Positions 1-8,450 of a stretch of DNA of 64,000 bases are shown here, in pieces (the stretch's first letter is position 1; every line of letters begins with the position of its first letter). Below the pieces are notes generated by a model. The model did not search any database. It had not been told where the DNA came from and worked only from the letters and a program-made list of their open reading frames with translations. Both the position numbers and the translations under genes were made by a program. The DNA is from JBBDMC01 sp963775235 (lineage in GTDB: Bacteria; Pseudomonadota; Alphaproteobacteria; Rhizobiales; Kaistiaceae): NCBI GenBank assembly GCA_963775235.1, contig CAVZHY010000006.1, forward strand, positions 62,001 to 126,000, written 5' to 3'.

Positions 1-1
1 G

Positions 2-274
2 GCGTCGGTGTGGCGGCGCCAGCGCGGCAAATGGCTGGCGCAGGTCAAATGGAAGGACGCCGAGGCGGCCAACCCCGGCGATGGCGCCAGCAACGAGCTC
101 AAGGTGACGACGGTTGCGACTGACGCCACGTTCTACGTCAATGGAACCCAGTTCGCGAAGTTGAGCGACGGTTCGCCACCCGACAAGGGTCAGCAGATCG
201 GCCTGCTCGCGGCTTCACCGGAGGCCGGCGATGCGAGTTTTGCCTTCGACGATCTGAAAGTCACCAAGCCGTAA
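2..274 (+). CDS. C-terminal part of a probable secreted beta-sandwich (DUF1080/LamG-like) protein, cut by window edge
   Basis: The reading frame is open from the first bases of the window to TAA at 272-274, so the 5' part lies outside. The visible ~90 residues end in alternating hydrophobic strands: ATFYVNGTQFAKL, then GQQIGLLAAS, then FAFDDLKVTKP. That pattern (a VNG turn, a glycine-rich strand reporting on background, and a final F-x-F-D-D-L-K-V strand) is typical of the last strands of concanavalin-like domains of the DUF1080/3-keto-disaccharide hydrolase type. The family call is by pattern only; no catalytic residue is visible in this fragment. The amidase gene follows 19 nt downstream on the same strand. 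Confidence 0.5.
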   Translation, partial: ASVWRRQRGKWLAQVKWKDAEAANPGDGASNELKVTTVATDATFYVNGTQFAKLSDGSPPDKGQQIGLLAASPEAGDASFAFDDLKVTKP

Positions 275-293
275 CTTCGCCCGGCGCCATCAG

Positions 294-1034
294 ATGATCC
301 CGAGGCCCGATCACCGTCCCTCGCCGAACCACGAGCCGCGGGCGGCGGGAAAGCCGGTCGATATCCTTATTCTCCACTACACCGGCATGCGATCGCCGGA
401 GGCCGCCGTGAAGTGGCTTACCGACCCGGCCTCGAAAGTCTCCTGCCACTATCTCGTCCGCGAGGACGGTCGGATCGTCGCCCTGGTTGAGGAGGACCGT
501 CGGGCATGGCACGCCGGCAAATCGTTCTGGGCCGGCGAAACCGACATCAACTCCCGGTCGATCGGCATCGAGATCGCCAACCCCGGCCATGAATTTGGCT
601 ACCGGCCGTTTCCCGACCAGCAGATCGACGCCGTCATTGCGCTATGCCGCGATATCCTGTCCCGTCACGCGATCCCGCCGGAGCGCGTGCTCGCCCATTC
701 CGACGTTGCGCCGCTCCGCAAGCAGGACCCGGGTGAACTCTTTCCGTGGCGGCGGCTCGCGGCAGCCGGCGTCGGCCGTTGGGTCGCGCCCGCACCGATC
801 ACCGATGGTCCGGTCTTGAGGTTAGGCGACAGCGGCGGCGCCGTGGCCGATCTCAAAAGTAGATTTAGGAAATACGGATACGCGATTGGTGAAACACCAG
901 AATTCGACGCGGAAACCGAGGCGGTCGTGACGGCATTCCAGCGCCATTTCCGGCAGGAGCCCGTCGACGGCGTAGCCGATGTCTCCACCATCGCCACCCT
1001 GGACCGCCTGATCGCCCCGCTTCGCACCGGTTGA
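294..1034 (+). CDS. N-acetylmuramoyl-L-alanine amidase (Amidase_2) with C-terminal peptidoglycan-binding domain
   Basis: A 246-residue enzyme predicted to cleave the amide bond between MurNAc and L-Ala in peptidoglycan or its fragments. The Amidase_2 fold is recognised from ILHYTGM (first zinc His, residue ~30), the SCHYLVREDG strand, AWHAGKSFW, SIGIEIANPGHE (catalytic Glu region) and VLAHSDVAPLRKQDPG (second zinc His and the conserved K/D). Residues ~175-240 (LRLGDSGGAVADLKSRF ... VTAFQRHF) form a PG_binding_1 domain. This AmiD-like two-domain layout is common in alphaproteobacteria. No signal peptide is visible, so a cytoplasmic AmpD-like recycling role cannot be excluded. The stop codon overlaps a likely rnpB promoter. 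Confidence 0.9.
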   Translation: MIPRPDHRPSPNHEPRAAGKPVDILILHYTGMRSPEAAVKWLTDPASKVSCHYLVREDGRIVALVEEDRRAWHAGKSFWAGETDINSRSIGIEIANPGHEFGYRPFPDQQIDAVIALCRDILSRHAIPPERVLAHSDVAPLRKQDPGELFPWRRLAAAGVGRWVAPAPITDGPVLRLGDSGGAVADLKSRFRKYGYAIGETPEFDAETEAVVTAFQRHFRQEPVDGVADVSTIATLDRLIAPLRTG

Positions 1035-1059
1035 CCGGAGAGGCACGCAGTGCCATCTG
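1031..1059 (+). promoter_or_regulatory. Candidate rnpB promoter
   Basis: TTGACC (1031-1036), a 17-bp spacer and CATCTG (1054-1059) lie 7 nt before the inferred RNase P RNA 5' end at 1066. The -35 box overlaps the amidase stop codon, so the RNA gene would have its own promoter inside the preceding gene's end. The -35 is good; the -10 is weak. This is inferred from spacing only. Confidence 0.45.
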
Positions 1060-1065
1060 CACAGG

Positions 1066-1463
1066 GTCAGTTGGCCGGACGGCTGCTGCGGCACCGGCCG
1101 AAAGGCTGCCGAAGAGGAAAGTCCGGGCTCCACGGAGACACGGTGCCGGGTAACGCCCGGCGGGGGTGACCCTAGGGAAAGTGCCACAGAAAGCAAACCG
1201 CCGGCCCGCGTTTTGTATTGGGCGGGTAAGGGTGAAAGGGTGGGGTAAGAGCCCACCGCGGGACCGGTAACGGGACCGGCAAGGCAAACCCCACCGGGAG
1301 CAATACCGAATAGGGGCAACGCGGGGCTTCGGCCCCAGGCCTGTTTCCTGGCCGTTGCCCGGGTAGGTAGCGCGAGGTGGTCGGTAACGACCGCCCAAGA
1401 GGAATGGCCGTCACGCGGGTCTTGGTGCCCGCCGTACAGAACCCGGCTTACAGGTCAACTGGC
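1066..1463 (+). ncRNA. rnpB: RNase P RNA (type A)
   Basis: Catalytic RNA of RNase P, which removes 5' leaders from pre-tRNAs. The conserved core GAGGAAAGTCCGGGCTCC lies at about 1112-1129 and the 3' core CAGAACCCGGCTTACAG at about 1437-1453. The 5' segment GTCAGTTGGCC (1066-1076) pairs along its whole length with GGTCAACTGGC (1453-1463), forming helix P1 and fixing both ends. The ~398-nt length fits alphaproteobacterial RNase P RNA. Long ORFs on the opposite strand here are antisense to structured RNA and are not genes. Confidence 0.96.
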
Positions 1464-1472
1464 GTTTGATGA

Positions 1473-1508
1473 GGTGCCGTCGTCCGAAAGGGCGGCGGCA
1501 CCGCCATT
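1473..1508 (+). terminator. Rho-independent terminator of rnpB
   Basis: A 13-bp stem (1473-1485 with 1490-1502, two G-U pairs) is closed by a GAAA tetraloop and followed by GCCATTTT. It lies 9 nt after the RNase P RNA and just before the end of the convergent peroxidase gene. Confidence 0.8.
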
Positions 1509-1516
1509 TTGGCTTC

Positions 1517-2752
1517 TCAGGGCCGGTAACCGTCCGTCAGCGTGCCGAGGAAAGCGACCAGATCGTCAATGTCGGAGTCGTCAAGCGCCGGCTGGTCACC
1601 GCCATGCCGGTCGAGCGGCGCATCGATGACGTCGACGTTCTTGCGGTATGTCGACGTTCTTGCGGTATTGCGGCGGCAGGTCGTCGAACACCTCGACCGT
1701 TCCATCCGGACCGACGGGATAAATCTTCTCCGGCTCGGTGTCGCGCAGCACGTAGAAGCGCACCGCGTCGCGCAGGCTGGTGTAAACGCCGTTGTGGAAG
1801 AAGACGTGGCGCGTTGCGACGTTCCGCAACGTTGGCGTCTTGAACAGGCCGCAGTTGGCCGGCTGCGCCGCGTAGGAGTCCTTGCGCGGCGGCCCGCAGA
1901 TGCCGAGATCGACGTGTTGGGGGTCTGCGTTGGCCGGGATCGCCGGGTTGCGCGGCACGCCCAGCGCCTCGTACTCGTAGTCGGTCAACGCGGGGAGCGT
2001 TCCGTCGGGCCCCATTTCGTCCAGATGGCAGGCGGCGCAATTGCCCTTCTTCTTGTCGTCGAAGAGCTTGAGGCCGCGCGCCTCGGCAGGCGTCAGTTGG
2101 GCCTCGCCCCTGAGGTAGTAGTCGAATTTGCTGGTGAAGGGATGGAACGAGGCGTCTTCCGTCTCGAAGCGCGCGAGCGCGAAGGCGGCCTCGTCAACGG
2201 TTGCTCCTTCGTCAATGAGCAGCGCCTCGCCGAACAGCCTGGCCATCTCGTCCCCGTAACCCGCCTTGAGCCTTTCATAGAGTGCATGTTGGTTCGTCGC
2301 CATCTCGAACGGAGAGTAGAGCGGGCCCGGCACCTGTTCCTGCAGGGTGCCGGCGCGGCCGTCCCAGAACATGCCGCCTTCCGGAATGATGTCGTTGCCA
2401 TTGCCGGCCTTGGCCGCGAGGTTGTGGGCGGCGGCGGTGAGCAACGCGGCGGCATCGGCGACATTGCCGGCGGTGATGGCGGCAACCTCCGCCATCGGTG
2501 ACGCTTGGTCGGCGCGTAATGGTTCGCCGGATCATGGCAAGATGCGCATGACATGACGCCGGACGCTGACAGGGATGGATCGAAGAACAGCTTCCGGCCG
2601 AGCGTGGCGACGGCGCTCAGCGGCCTCTCGGCGGCGGCCGTTGCCGGGGCCGCATGGGCCAACATGAAGGCCGGTGGCAGCACCGCGCCCGCGAGCACCA
2701 TGCTCGCGAGCGCGGCAAACTGCACGGCAGGCCGGAAAGCATGCCGGTTCAT
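1517..2752 (-). pseudogene. Di-haem cytochrome c peroxidase (MauG/CCP family), broken by two frame disruptions
   Basis: A secreted periplasmic enzyme that would reduce peroxide using cytochrome c. Reading from 2752, an N-terminal signal sequence is followed by LGRKLFFDPSLS and the first haem site CASCH (frame 1 segment, ~2752-2520). After a 1-nt shift near 2500 the second segment carries MFWDGRAGTLQEQ, the second haem site CAACH (~2040), the TPTLRNVA motif and FFHNG. A second break near 1631-1668 is an exact 19-bp tandem duplication (GTCGACGTTCTTGCGGTAT twice). With one copy removed, the protein runs on as YRKNVDVIDAPLD... to a proper C-terminus (DLVAFLGTLTDGYRP) at 1517. The gene starts 11 nt after the phosphoesterase stop, so the two probably form an operon. 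Whether it is dead or the sequence is wrong is unresolved. Confidence 0.85.
1631..1668. repeat. Perfect 19-bp tandem duplication inside the peroxidase gene
   Basis: GTCGACGTTCTTGCGGTAT occurs twice head to tail (1631-1649 and 1650-1668). Nineteen is not a multiple of three, so the duplication shifts the reading frame of the minus-strand peroxidase. Removing one copy restores the expected C-terminal sequence. Confidence 0.97.
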
Positions 2753-2763
2753 CGGGAAGCTCG

Positions 2764-4392
2764 TCAGCCGCTGACTTCTTCGCCGGTCTTGGGGTCGAGC
2801 ATCAGGGCCGGGGTTGACGCCTTCCAGTCTAACATGCGGTCGAGCGTACCGGCGATGGCGTCGAACGAGCCTTGGCCAATGCGCTCGCCGCCCAGCCAGT
2901 TATCCTCAATGAACCTGGTCACCGAGCTCTGGTCGGTGAGGGTGTGGTCGACGTAGTTGGCCTTGGCGTACGGCGACACGATCAGCAATGGCTGGCGGGT
3001 ACCGTAGCCACAGCGGCCCTGGGCCGGCTTGCCGTCGATGCCGGCGAGGGGGGTGCCATTGGAGCAGCCGTCGCCGCTGAGCACGTCGTAGCCCTTCACG
3101 GGAATGCTCGACGGGTTCACGATGGCATGGGCGTGGTCGTACCACCCGTCCGAGTCGTCGTAGAGGATGACGATGGCGGTCGACTTCCAGTCCGGGCTCT
3201 GCTCGATCCTGTTGACGGCGTCGGCGACGAATTCCTGTTCATCGAGAGGGTCGGAGTAGGCGGCGTGACCGTCCTGGTAGGCCGGGGCCTTGAGGAAGCT
3301 CACGGCCGGGAAGTTGCCGGCGTCGAGTGCTGCCCAGAAATCGGTCATATCGTACTGGTGGTTTGCACCGCCGTCATTGGAGGTGCCGATGACGCCGGGC
3401 GAGCTCGGCCGAACGTGCGTCAGGTTGGCGGTCGAGAGATAGTACTGGAACGGCTGGTGATGCGGGATGTAGTCCGCGCTCTTGACGTTGATGAGCGAGG
3501 AGGTGGTTGAACGGGCGCAGCCCGTCGAACCGTCCGCGTTGGTCGCGGTGAGATCGAACCCGCCCTCGAACCAGCCCCAGGTAACGTCCTTGGCGTTTAG
3601 CAGGTCGCCGATGTTCTTGCCGGCCATCAGCGCGGTTGGAAACTTCGGGTTGGAGCAGACGTCGCCCGTCGGGTCGAGGTCGCTGATCATCGTCCAGTTG
3701 CCGTTGCCGTCCGGAACGACGCGACCCCCGTCAAAGGTGCCGTCTTTTTCGAGCTGATAGCCGTCCGGCAGGATCATGCCGTTGGTCTGGCCCGACACGA
3801 GGTTGATCGCGCCCGGAGTTGAGGGCCCGAACGTGGTCGAATAGGAATTGTCGCTCATGGCGAAGTGCTGGGCGTAGTTCCACAGCGCCGTAACGGTGTT
3901 GCCGTCGTAGTAGCCCATCACCAGGCCCTTGGTGCCGAACGCGCCCGCGCCGCCCTGCGTGCCCTTGCCGGTGAATTTGGGGAAAAGGTCCATCTTGTAG
4001 CCGTTATAGGCGGCCTGCTCGGCGGTGTAGCCATGGTTCTGGTCGGCGGTCCCGGCCTGGGTGGGGTCGAGCCGGAAGGGATTGGCAGCGTCGGCACCGT
4101 TGTCGGTGCTGGTCTTGTTGGGGTTGTTCTCGATCAGGCCGGCATTGATCAGCGTGTCGATGTCGGCCGGCGTATTGGCGGCCGCCGTGAACGGCGGTTC
4201 ACCGGCCGGGTTGGTGGCGTTCGGATAAGTCGCGAAATAGTGGTCGAAGGAGACGTTCTCCTGAAAGATCACGACCAGATGCTTGATCGGCGTCGCGGTC
4301 GCCGGGTCGGCAGCGTTGGCGCCCTGGGTGGCAACGGCCAGCGCCAGCGCGCCGCAGCCGGTAAGTGCGGCGCTACGGAAATATCGAGCCAT
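2764..4392 (-). CDS. Secreted phospholipase C/acid phosphatase-type phosphoesterase
   Basis: A 542-residue exported enzyme of the phosphoesterase family PF04185 (bacterial phospholipase C, AcpA acid phosphatase), which hydrolyses phosphate mono- or diesters. The N-terminus is a Sec signal peptide ending ANAADP (residues ~1-29). The family's opening motif follows as IKHLVVIFQENVSFDHYF (~36-53). Further hallmarks are FAMSDNSYSTTFGPSTPG with NLVSGQT, TWGWFEGGF, PAVSFLKAP, AIVILYDDSDGWYDH (metal-binding Asp/His cluster near 410) and RQPLLIVSPYAK. Length and motif order fit an intact enzyme. The substrate (phosphatidylcholine or a simple phosphomonoester) cannot be told. It is the upstream gene of a pair with the peroxidase. 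Confidence 0.88.
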   Translation of the reverse strand: MARYFRSAALTGCGALALAVATQGANAADPATATPIKHLVVIFQENVSFDHYFATYPNATNPAGEPPFTAAANTPADIDTLINAGLIENNPNKTSTDNGADAANPFRLDPTQAGTADQNHGYTAEQAAYNGYKMDLFPKFTGKGTQGGAGAFGTKGLVMGYYDGNTVTALWNYAQHFAMSDNSYSTTFGPSTPGAINLVSGQTNGMILPDGYQLEKDGTFDGGRVVPDGNGNWTMISDLDPTGDVCSNPKFPTALMAGKNIGDLLNAKDVTWGWFEGGFDLTATNADGSTGCARSTTSSLINVKSADYIPHHQPFQYYLSTANLTHVRPSSPGVIGTSNDGGANHQYDMTDFWAALDAGNFPAVSFLKAPAYQDGHAAYSDPLDEQEFVADAVNRIEQSPDWKSTAIVILYDDSDGWYDHAHAIVNPSSIPVKGYDVLSGDGCSNGTPLAGIDGKPAQGRCGYGTRQPLLIVSPYAKANYVDHTLTDQSSVTRFIEDNWLGGERIGQGSFDAIAGTLDRMLDWKASTPALMLDPKTGEEVSG

Positions 4393-4661
4393 CGAAAGGA
4401 AATCCCCGAGTTGGTGAGAAGTCGCCCGGGGGTGCTAGCGCCGGCGCGTGTCACCTGGGTGAAGCCTTGATGACCGTTCATTGTTGAGGGTGCATCCACC
4501 TGCGGCACGCTGCCGCGCCCAATGATGCCGGCATAGTTGCGGTCAAGCGGGGCCTCAGCGCACGCACAACTGACGGGGTAGCCCCTCAAAACGGATTCTT
4601 AAGCCTAACGGCCTCTTATGAATTCCTCGCGGCGGATATCCACCGCACCGCCTGACTCCAT
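4393..4661. other. Intergenic region before the dcw cluster, no gene seen
   Basis: This is the spacer between the divergent phosphoesterase gene and mraZ. I see no convincing coding frame or RNA. The mraZ promoter and operator candidates begin at 4662. The phosphoesterase promoter should also lie here, but I cannot point to clear boxes. Confidence 0.5.
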
Positions 4662-4702
4662 TTGACGACCCTTGAAATCCCATGATATCCCATGGTTTCC
4701 CG
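4662..4702 (+). promoter_or_regulatory. Candidate dcw promoter with four MraZ-type operator boxes
   Basis: CCC triplets begin at 4669, 4679, 4689 and 4699, exactly 10 bp apart. Read on the minus strand they give GGGAA, TGGGA, TGGGA and AGGGT, each separated by 5 nt. MraZ proteins are known to bind TGGGN repeats with 5-nt spacers in their own promoter, so this is the expected autoregulatory operator. A -35-like TTGACG (4662-4667) with ATATCC 17 bp later (4685-4690) overlaps the boxes. The box array is seen directly; its function is inferred from the family. Confidence 0.7.
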
Positions 4703-4787
4703 GAATCGAACTGGCCATTTACCAGCCTTTCCCGGGCTTTGACCGCCGATCCCGGCCCCTGGCCCGTCGGCGAAACGGGCGAGGGGG

Positions 4788-5270
4788 ATGGACGAGTTCG
4801 TTTCGACCTTCACCAACCGGCTCGACGCCAAGGGACGGGTGTCAATCCCGGCGTCGTTCCGTGCAGTGCTGTCGGTGGATGGCTTCGACGGACTCTATTG
4901 CTGCCCCACCCTCGACCGCCAGGCGGTCGACGCCGGCGGCAACCGGTTCCGCGTTACCATCGGGGAGGTTCTGACCAACTTCGAGCCGTTCTCGGAGGAC
5001 CACGAGTATCTGTCGACCACCCTCATCGGCGAGAGCGAGATCCTCAAGATCGACCAGGACGGCCGTGTCGTGCTGAGCGATGCGATCAAAGTGCACGCGG
5101 GCATTGCCGACCGGGTCACCTTCGTCGGCCAGGGCTACAAGTTTCAGATCTGGGAGCCGGATCGTTTTGTCGCTTACCGGGAGGAGGCCAAGGCCCGGTT
5201 GCGCGACATCAGGAGACGGCTCGTCCCAGGCCACCGCGCGTCGGGCGTGATTTCGGGGACGGGGGAATGA
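4788..5270 (+). CDS. mraZ: Transcriptional regulator MraZ
   Basis: A 160-residue, AbrB-like (double SpoVT-AbrB) DNA-binding protein that heads the division and cell wall cluster and represses its promoter in other bacteria. The two repeats are marked by TNRLDAKGRVSIPASFR (residues ~9-25) and LKIDQDGRVVLSDAIK (~88-103), each with the D-x-x-G-R-V-x-x-P/S signature. The ATG at 4788 is preceded by GAGGGGG. The stop overlaps the rsmH start (ATGA), so the two are translationally coupled. Its likely operator lies about 90 bp upstream. Confidence 0.96.
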   Translation: MDEFVSTFTNRLDAKGRVSIPASFRAVLSVDGFDGLYCCPTLDRQAVDAGGNRFRVTIGEVLTNFEPFSEDHEYLSTTLIGESEILKIDQDGRVVLSDAIKVHAGIADRVTFVGQGYKFQIWEPDRFVAYREEAKARLRDIRRRLVPGHRASGVISGTGE

Positions 5271-6301
5271 CGGCGGGCCGCGACGAACGACGCGGCAACG
5301 TCGCTGGCGGACCGGCTCGCCATGTCCCGGTACTCGTCGAGGAGGCGATACGCTTTCTCGCGCCCGACGCCGGTGGCACTTTTATCGACGGCACCTTCGG
5401 CGCTGGAGGGTACACGCGGGCGATGCTCGATCGCGGTGCTACCGTCATCGCCATCGACCGCGACGGCGACGCCATCGCCGCCGGTAGTGCGATGGAGCGC
5501 GCCGCTGGCGGTCGCCTCACCCTGGTCGAGGGACGTTTCTCCGATCTCGACCGCATCGCCCGCGCTCACGGCCACGAGCGGGTCGACGGCGTCGTCCTCG
5601 ACGTCGGCGTCTCCTCGATGCAACTCGACCGGCCTGAACGCGGTTTTTCGTTCCGCAGCGAGGGGCCGCTCGACATGCGCATGAGCGCGGACGGACCTAC
5701 TGCCGCTGACGTGGTCAACGAACTCGACACGCCTGACCTCGCGCGTGTGATCGCTGTCCTCGGCGAGGAGCGGCGGGCGCGCGCAGTGGCTGCGGCCATC
5801 GAGCGGGCGCGGGCACTGCAGCCGATTTCTGGCACCGTCGAGCTTGCCGAGATCGTCGCTCGCGCGGTCGGTCGCCACGACGACCACATCCATCCGGCGA
5901 CGCGCACCTTCCAGGCGCTGCGTATCTACGTCAATCGCGAGCTTGACGAATTGGCTGAGGGACTGGCGGCCTCGGAGCGCATCCTGAGCGAGGGCGGCCG
6001 GCTGGTGGTTGTCTCCTTCCACTCGCTGGAGGATCGCATCGTCAAGCGCTTTCTCGCCGAACGCTCGGCCCGGCGCAGCGGCGCCTCGCGCCACCGCCCC
6101 GAGACGGCTGTCGCCGAGCCGACCTTCACGCTTCTTACCCGCGGTGCCCTCGCGCCGGACGAAGACGAGGTGCACCGCAATCCGCGCGCCCGTTCGGCAC
6201 ACCTGAGGGCGGCGCAGCGCACCGGTGCGCCTGCGCGTTCGCTCGACATGGCGTCTATCGGCGTCCCCGCGCTCGCCTCCTTCGAACAGGTTGTGGATTG
6301 A
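5267..6301 (+). CDS. rsmH: 16S rRNA (cytosine(1402)-N(4))-methyltransferase RsmH (MraW)
   Basis: An S-adenosylmethionine-dependent enzyme that methylates N4 of C1402 in the 16S rRNA P-site. The start ATG at 5267 overlaps the mraZ stop; the frame is open further upstream but that part is antisense-like shadow. Landmarks are RHVPVLVEEAIRFL, the SAM-binding FIDGTFGAGGYTRAML, VDGVVLDVGVSSMQLD, PERGFSFRSEGPLDMRM and the C-terminal VVVSFHSLEDRIVKRF. About 344 residues, slightly longer than the usual ~310-330 because of an Ala/Arg-rich tail. Intact. Confidence 0.96.
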   Translation: MTAGRDERRGNVAGGPARHVPVLVEEAIRFLAPDAGGTFIDGTFGAGGYTRAMLDRGATVIAIDRDGDAIAAGSAMERAAGGRLTLVEGRFSDLDRIARAHGHERVDGVVLDVGVSSMQLDRPERGFSFRSEGPLDMRMSADGPTAADVVNELDTPDLARVIAVLGEERRARAVAAAIERARALQPISGTVELAEIVARAVGRHDDHIHPATRTFQALRIYVNRELDELAEGLAASERILSEGGRLVVVSFHSLEDRIVKRFLAERSARRSGASRHRPETAVAEPTFTLLTRGALAPDEDEVHRNPRARSAHLRAAQRTGAPARSLDMASIGVPALASFEQVVD

Positions 6302-6305
6302 GCCG

Positions 6306-6662
6306 ATGGCCCGCCTGCTGAACCTTCTTTTCGTGGTCGTCATGATCGCCGGTGCGGCGCTCACCTACGACATGAAGCACAAGGCGGAGCTCGCCGCCGA
6401 TCACGTCGCCCGTCTGCAGGATCAGATTGCCAAGGAAAAGGACCGGATAACGGTCCTCAAGGCCGAGTGGAGCATGCTGACGCAGCCGGCGCGGCTGCAG
6501 GAACTGGTCGGAAAGTACAGCGACTATTTCAAGCTCCAGCCATTTTCGCCGGAACAGGTTGCGACCATCGACCAGATTCCGCTGCGCCCGGCCGGAATCA
6601 GTGACGATGCCAGCCGAACGCTCGCCCGCCTTGCCGCGGGCGAGGGCGGAAACATCAGGTAG
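6306..6662 (+). CDS. ftsL: Cell division protein FtsL
   Basis: A 118-residue bitopic inner-membrane protein of the divisome. One N-terminal membrane segment (LLNLLFVVVMIAGAALTY, residues ~4-21) is followed by a periplasmic coiled coil (AADHVARLQDQIAKEKDRI ...) and the W-x-x-L-x-x-P-x-R-L-x-x-L motif (EWSMLTQPARLQELV). Position between rsmH and ftsI is the standard one. ATG at 6306 starts 4 nt after rsmH. Known role: with FtsB and FtsQ it activates septal wall synthesis. Confidence 0.92.
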   Translation: MARLLNLLFVVVMIAGAALTYDMKHKAELAADHVARLQDQIAKEKDRITVLKAEWSMLTQPARLQELVGKYSDYFKLQPFSPEQVATIDQIPLRPAGISDDASRTLARLAAGEGGNIR

Positions 6663-6671
6663 AGGCGGCAG

Positions 6672-8391
6672 ATGAGCGGAGTCGATATGACCTCCATGCC
6701 GTCGCAGATCGCTGCCGGGCAGCCTCGCCGTCGCCGCTGGCGTTGGTCAAGGCCCGAGGGCGATGATGCGCGCGGGCGGCTGCGCCTCGCCGCCGCCGTC
6801 TTCGCGCTTGCCTATCTCCTCATCGTGGGCCGGCTCGTCATGTTCGGGATGACCGACACCGGCGGTGCCACGGCCTCGGTCGATCCCGCCTCGGCCATCG
6901 CCACCAGCCGCCCGGATCTGGTCGACCGCAACGGCGAGATTCTGGCGACCGATATCAAGATGGCTTCGGTCTACGCCGAACCGCGCAAGATCATCGATCC
7001 CGACGAGGCGGCCGAACTGACTGACGAGCGTGCTTCCCGATCTCGACACGCGGCTGTTGCGCGAGCGGCTGGCCGGCAACGCAGGCTTTGCCTGGGTCAA
7101 GCGGGAGATCACGCCGACCCAGGAGCAGCAGATCCATTCGCTCGGCATTCCCGGCATCGGCTTCCTCTCGGAGAACCGCCGCTTTTATCCGGGCGGGCCG
7201 CTGGCGTCCCACATCGTCGGCATGGTCAACGTCGACAATCAGGGCATCGCCGGCTTCGAAAAGTACGTCGACGACCACTGGCTCGGCGATCTCCACCAGG
7301 TCGGTTTCGGGCGTGGCAACGCGATGGAGCCCGTGCGGCTGTCGATCGACGTGCGGGTGCAGCACATCCTGCGCGACGAACTCGCCCGCGCCATGGACGA
7401 GTTCAGTGCGATCGGCGCCACCGGCGTGGTTCTTAACGTCCACACCGGCGAGGTGCTGGCCATGTCGTCGCTGCCGGATTTCGATCCCAACGATCCGGTG
7501 GACGCGCTGAAGCCCGATCGCCTCAACCGCATGACCGCCGGCGTCTATGAGCTCGGCTCTGTGTTCAAGAGCTTCACCTTCGCGCTGGCGCTCGATTCCG
7601 GTGCCGTCAGCCTCGACGACCGCATCGATGCCTCCCATCCCATCCACTTCGGCCATTTCACCATCGACGACTACCACGCCAAGCATCGCGTGCTGACCGT
7701 GCCCGAGGTGTTCATCTACTCGTCAAACATCGGTGCTGCCCACATGGCAATGAAGGCCGGCACCGACGTGCAGCAGGAATATCTGAAGCGCTTCGGATTG
7801 CTCGACCGGCTCCAGACGGACCTGCCGGAAACCGCCGAGCCGCTCGTGCCGAAGAACTGGTCGGACCTGACGACGATGACGGTCGCTTTCGGTCACGGTG
7901 TGGCGGTGACGCCGCTGCAAACCGCCGTGGCGGATGCTGCTCTGGTGAATGGCGGCATGCTCATCCCGCCGACGTTCGAGCCGCGAACCGAGGCCGAGGC
8001 GGCCAAGCTCGCCAAACGGGTAGTCAAGCCGCAAACCAGCGATCAGTTGCGCTACCTCTTCCGGCTGAACGTGGAGAAGGGCTCCGGCGGCAACGCCGCA
8101 GTCCCGGGCTACGACGTCGGCGGCAAGACCGGGACCGCCGAGAAGGTTGTGAACGGCCGCTACTCGTCCAACCAGCGCCTGAACTCATTCCTTGCGGCGT
8201 TTCCGATCGACAACCCGCAGTACGTGGTACTGGTGGTGCTCGACGACCCCCAGGCCACCAAGACCGCCGGCACCACCGCGGGATGGAACGCCGCCCCCAC
8301 GGTCGGGGCAATCATCCGCCGGTCGGCGGCCTTGCTGGGTGTCGAGCCGAAACAGGACGATGACGGCGCTGCCCTTTTGGTGACTAATTGA
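6672..8391 (+). CDS. ftsI: Peptidoglycan D,D-transpeptidase FtsI (PBP3), one frameshift in this sequence
   Basis: The septal class B penicillin-binding protein that cross-links new wall at the division site. The first frame (6672-~7020) gives a membrane anchor (AAAVFALAYLLIVGRLVMF) and the start of the dimerisation domain (LVDRNGEILATDI). After a +1 shift near 7021-7029 the second frame (~7030-8391) holds the rest: active-site S-x-x-K as SVFK (in YELGSVFKSF), SSN (YSSNIGAAHM) and KTG (GGKTGTAEKV). All catalytic motifs are present, so the gene is whole apart from the single apparent base insertion. An essential gene, so the break is probably a consensus error. Confidence 0.92.
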
Positions 8392-8450
8392 GGCCACATG
8401 GTCATGATGCGCGGCGGAATGGGACGCACAACCGAAACTCGGCGTGAGCA

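Noticed and set aside
822..1414. Several minus-strand frames over the RNase P RNA
   Set aside because: They lie on a structured RNA gene with clear conserved cores and have no protein-like features.
4682..6301. A 539-residue version of RsmH
   Set aside because: The upstream part overlaps mraZ in another frame and has no family similarity; the ATG at 5267 overlapping the mraZ stop is the normal start.
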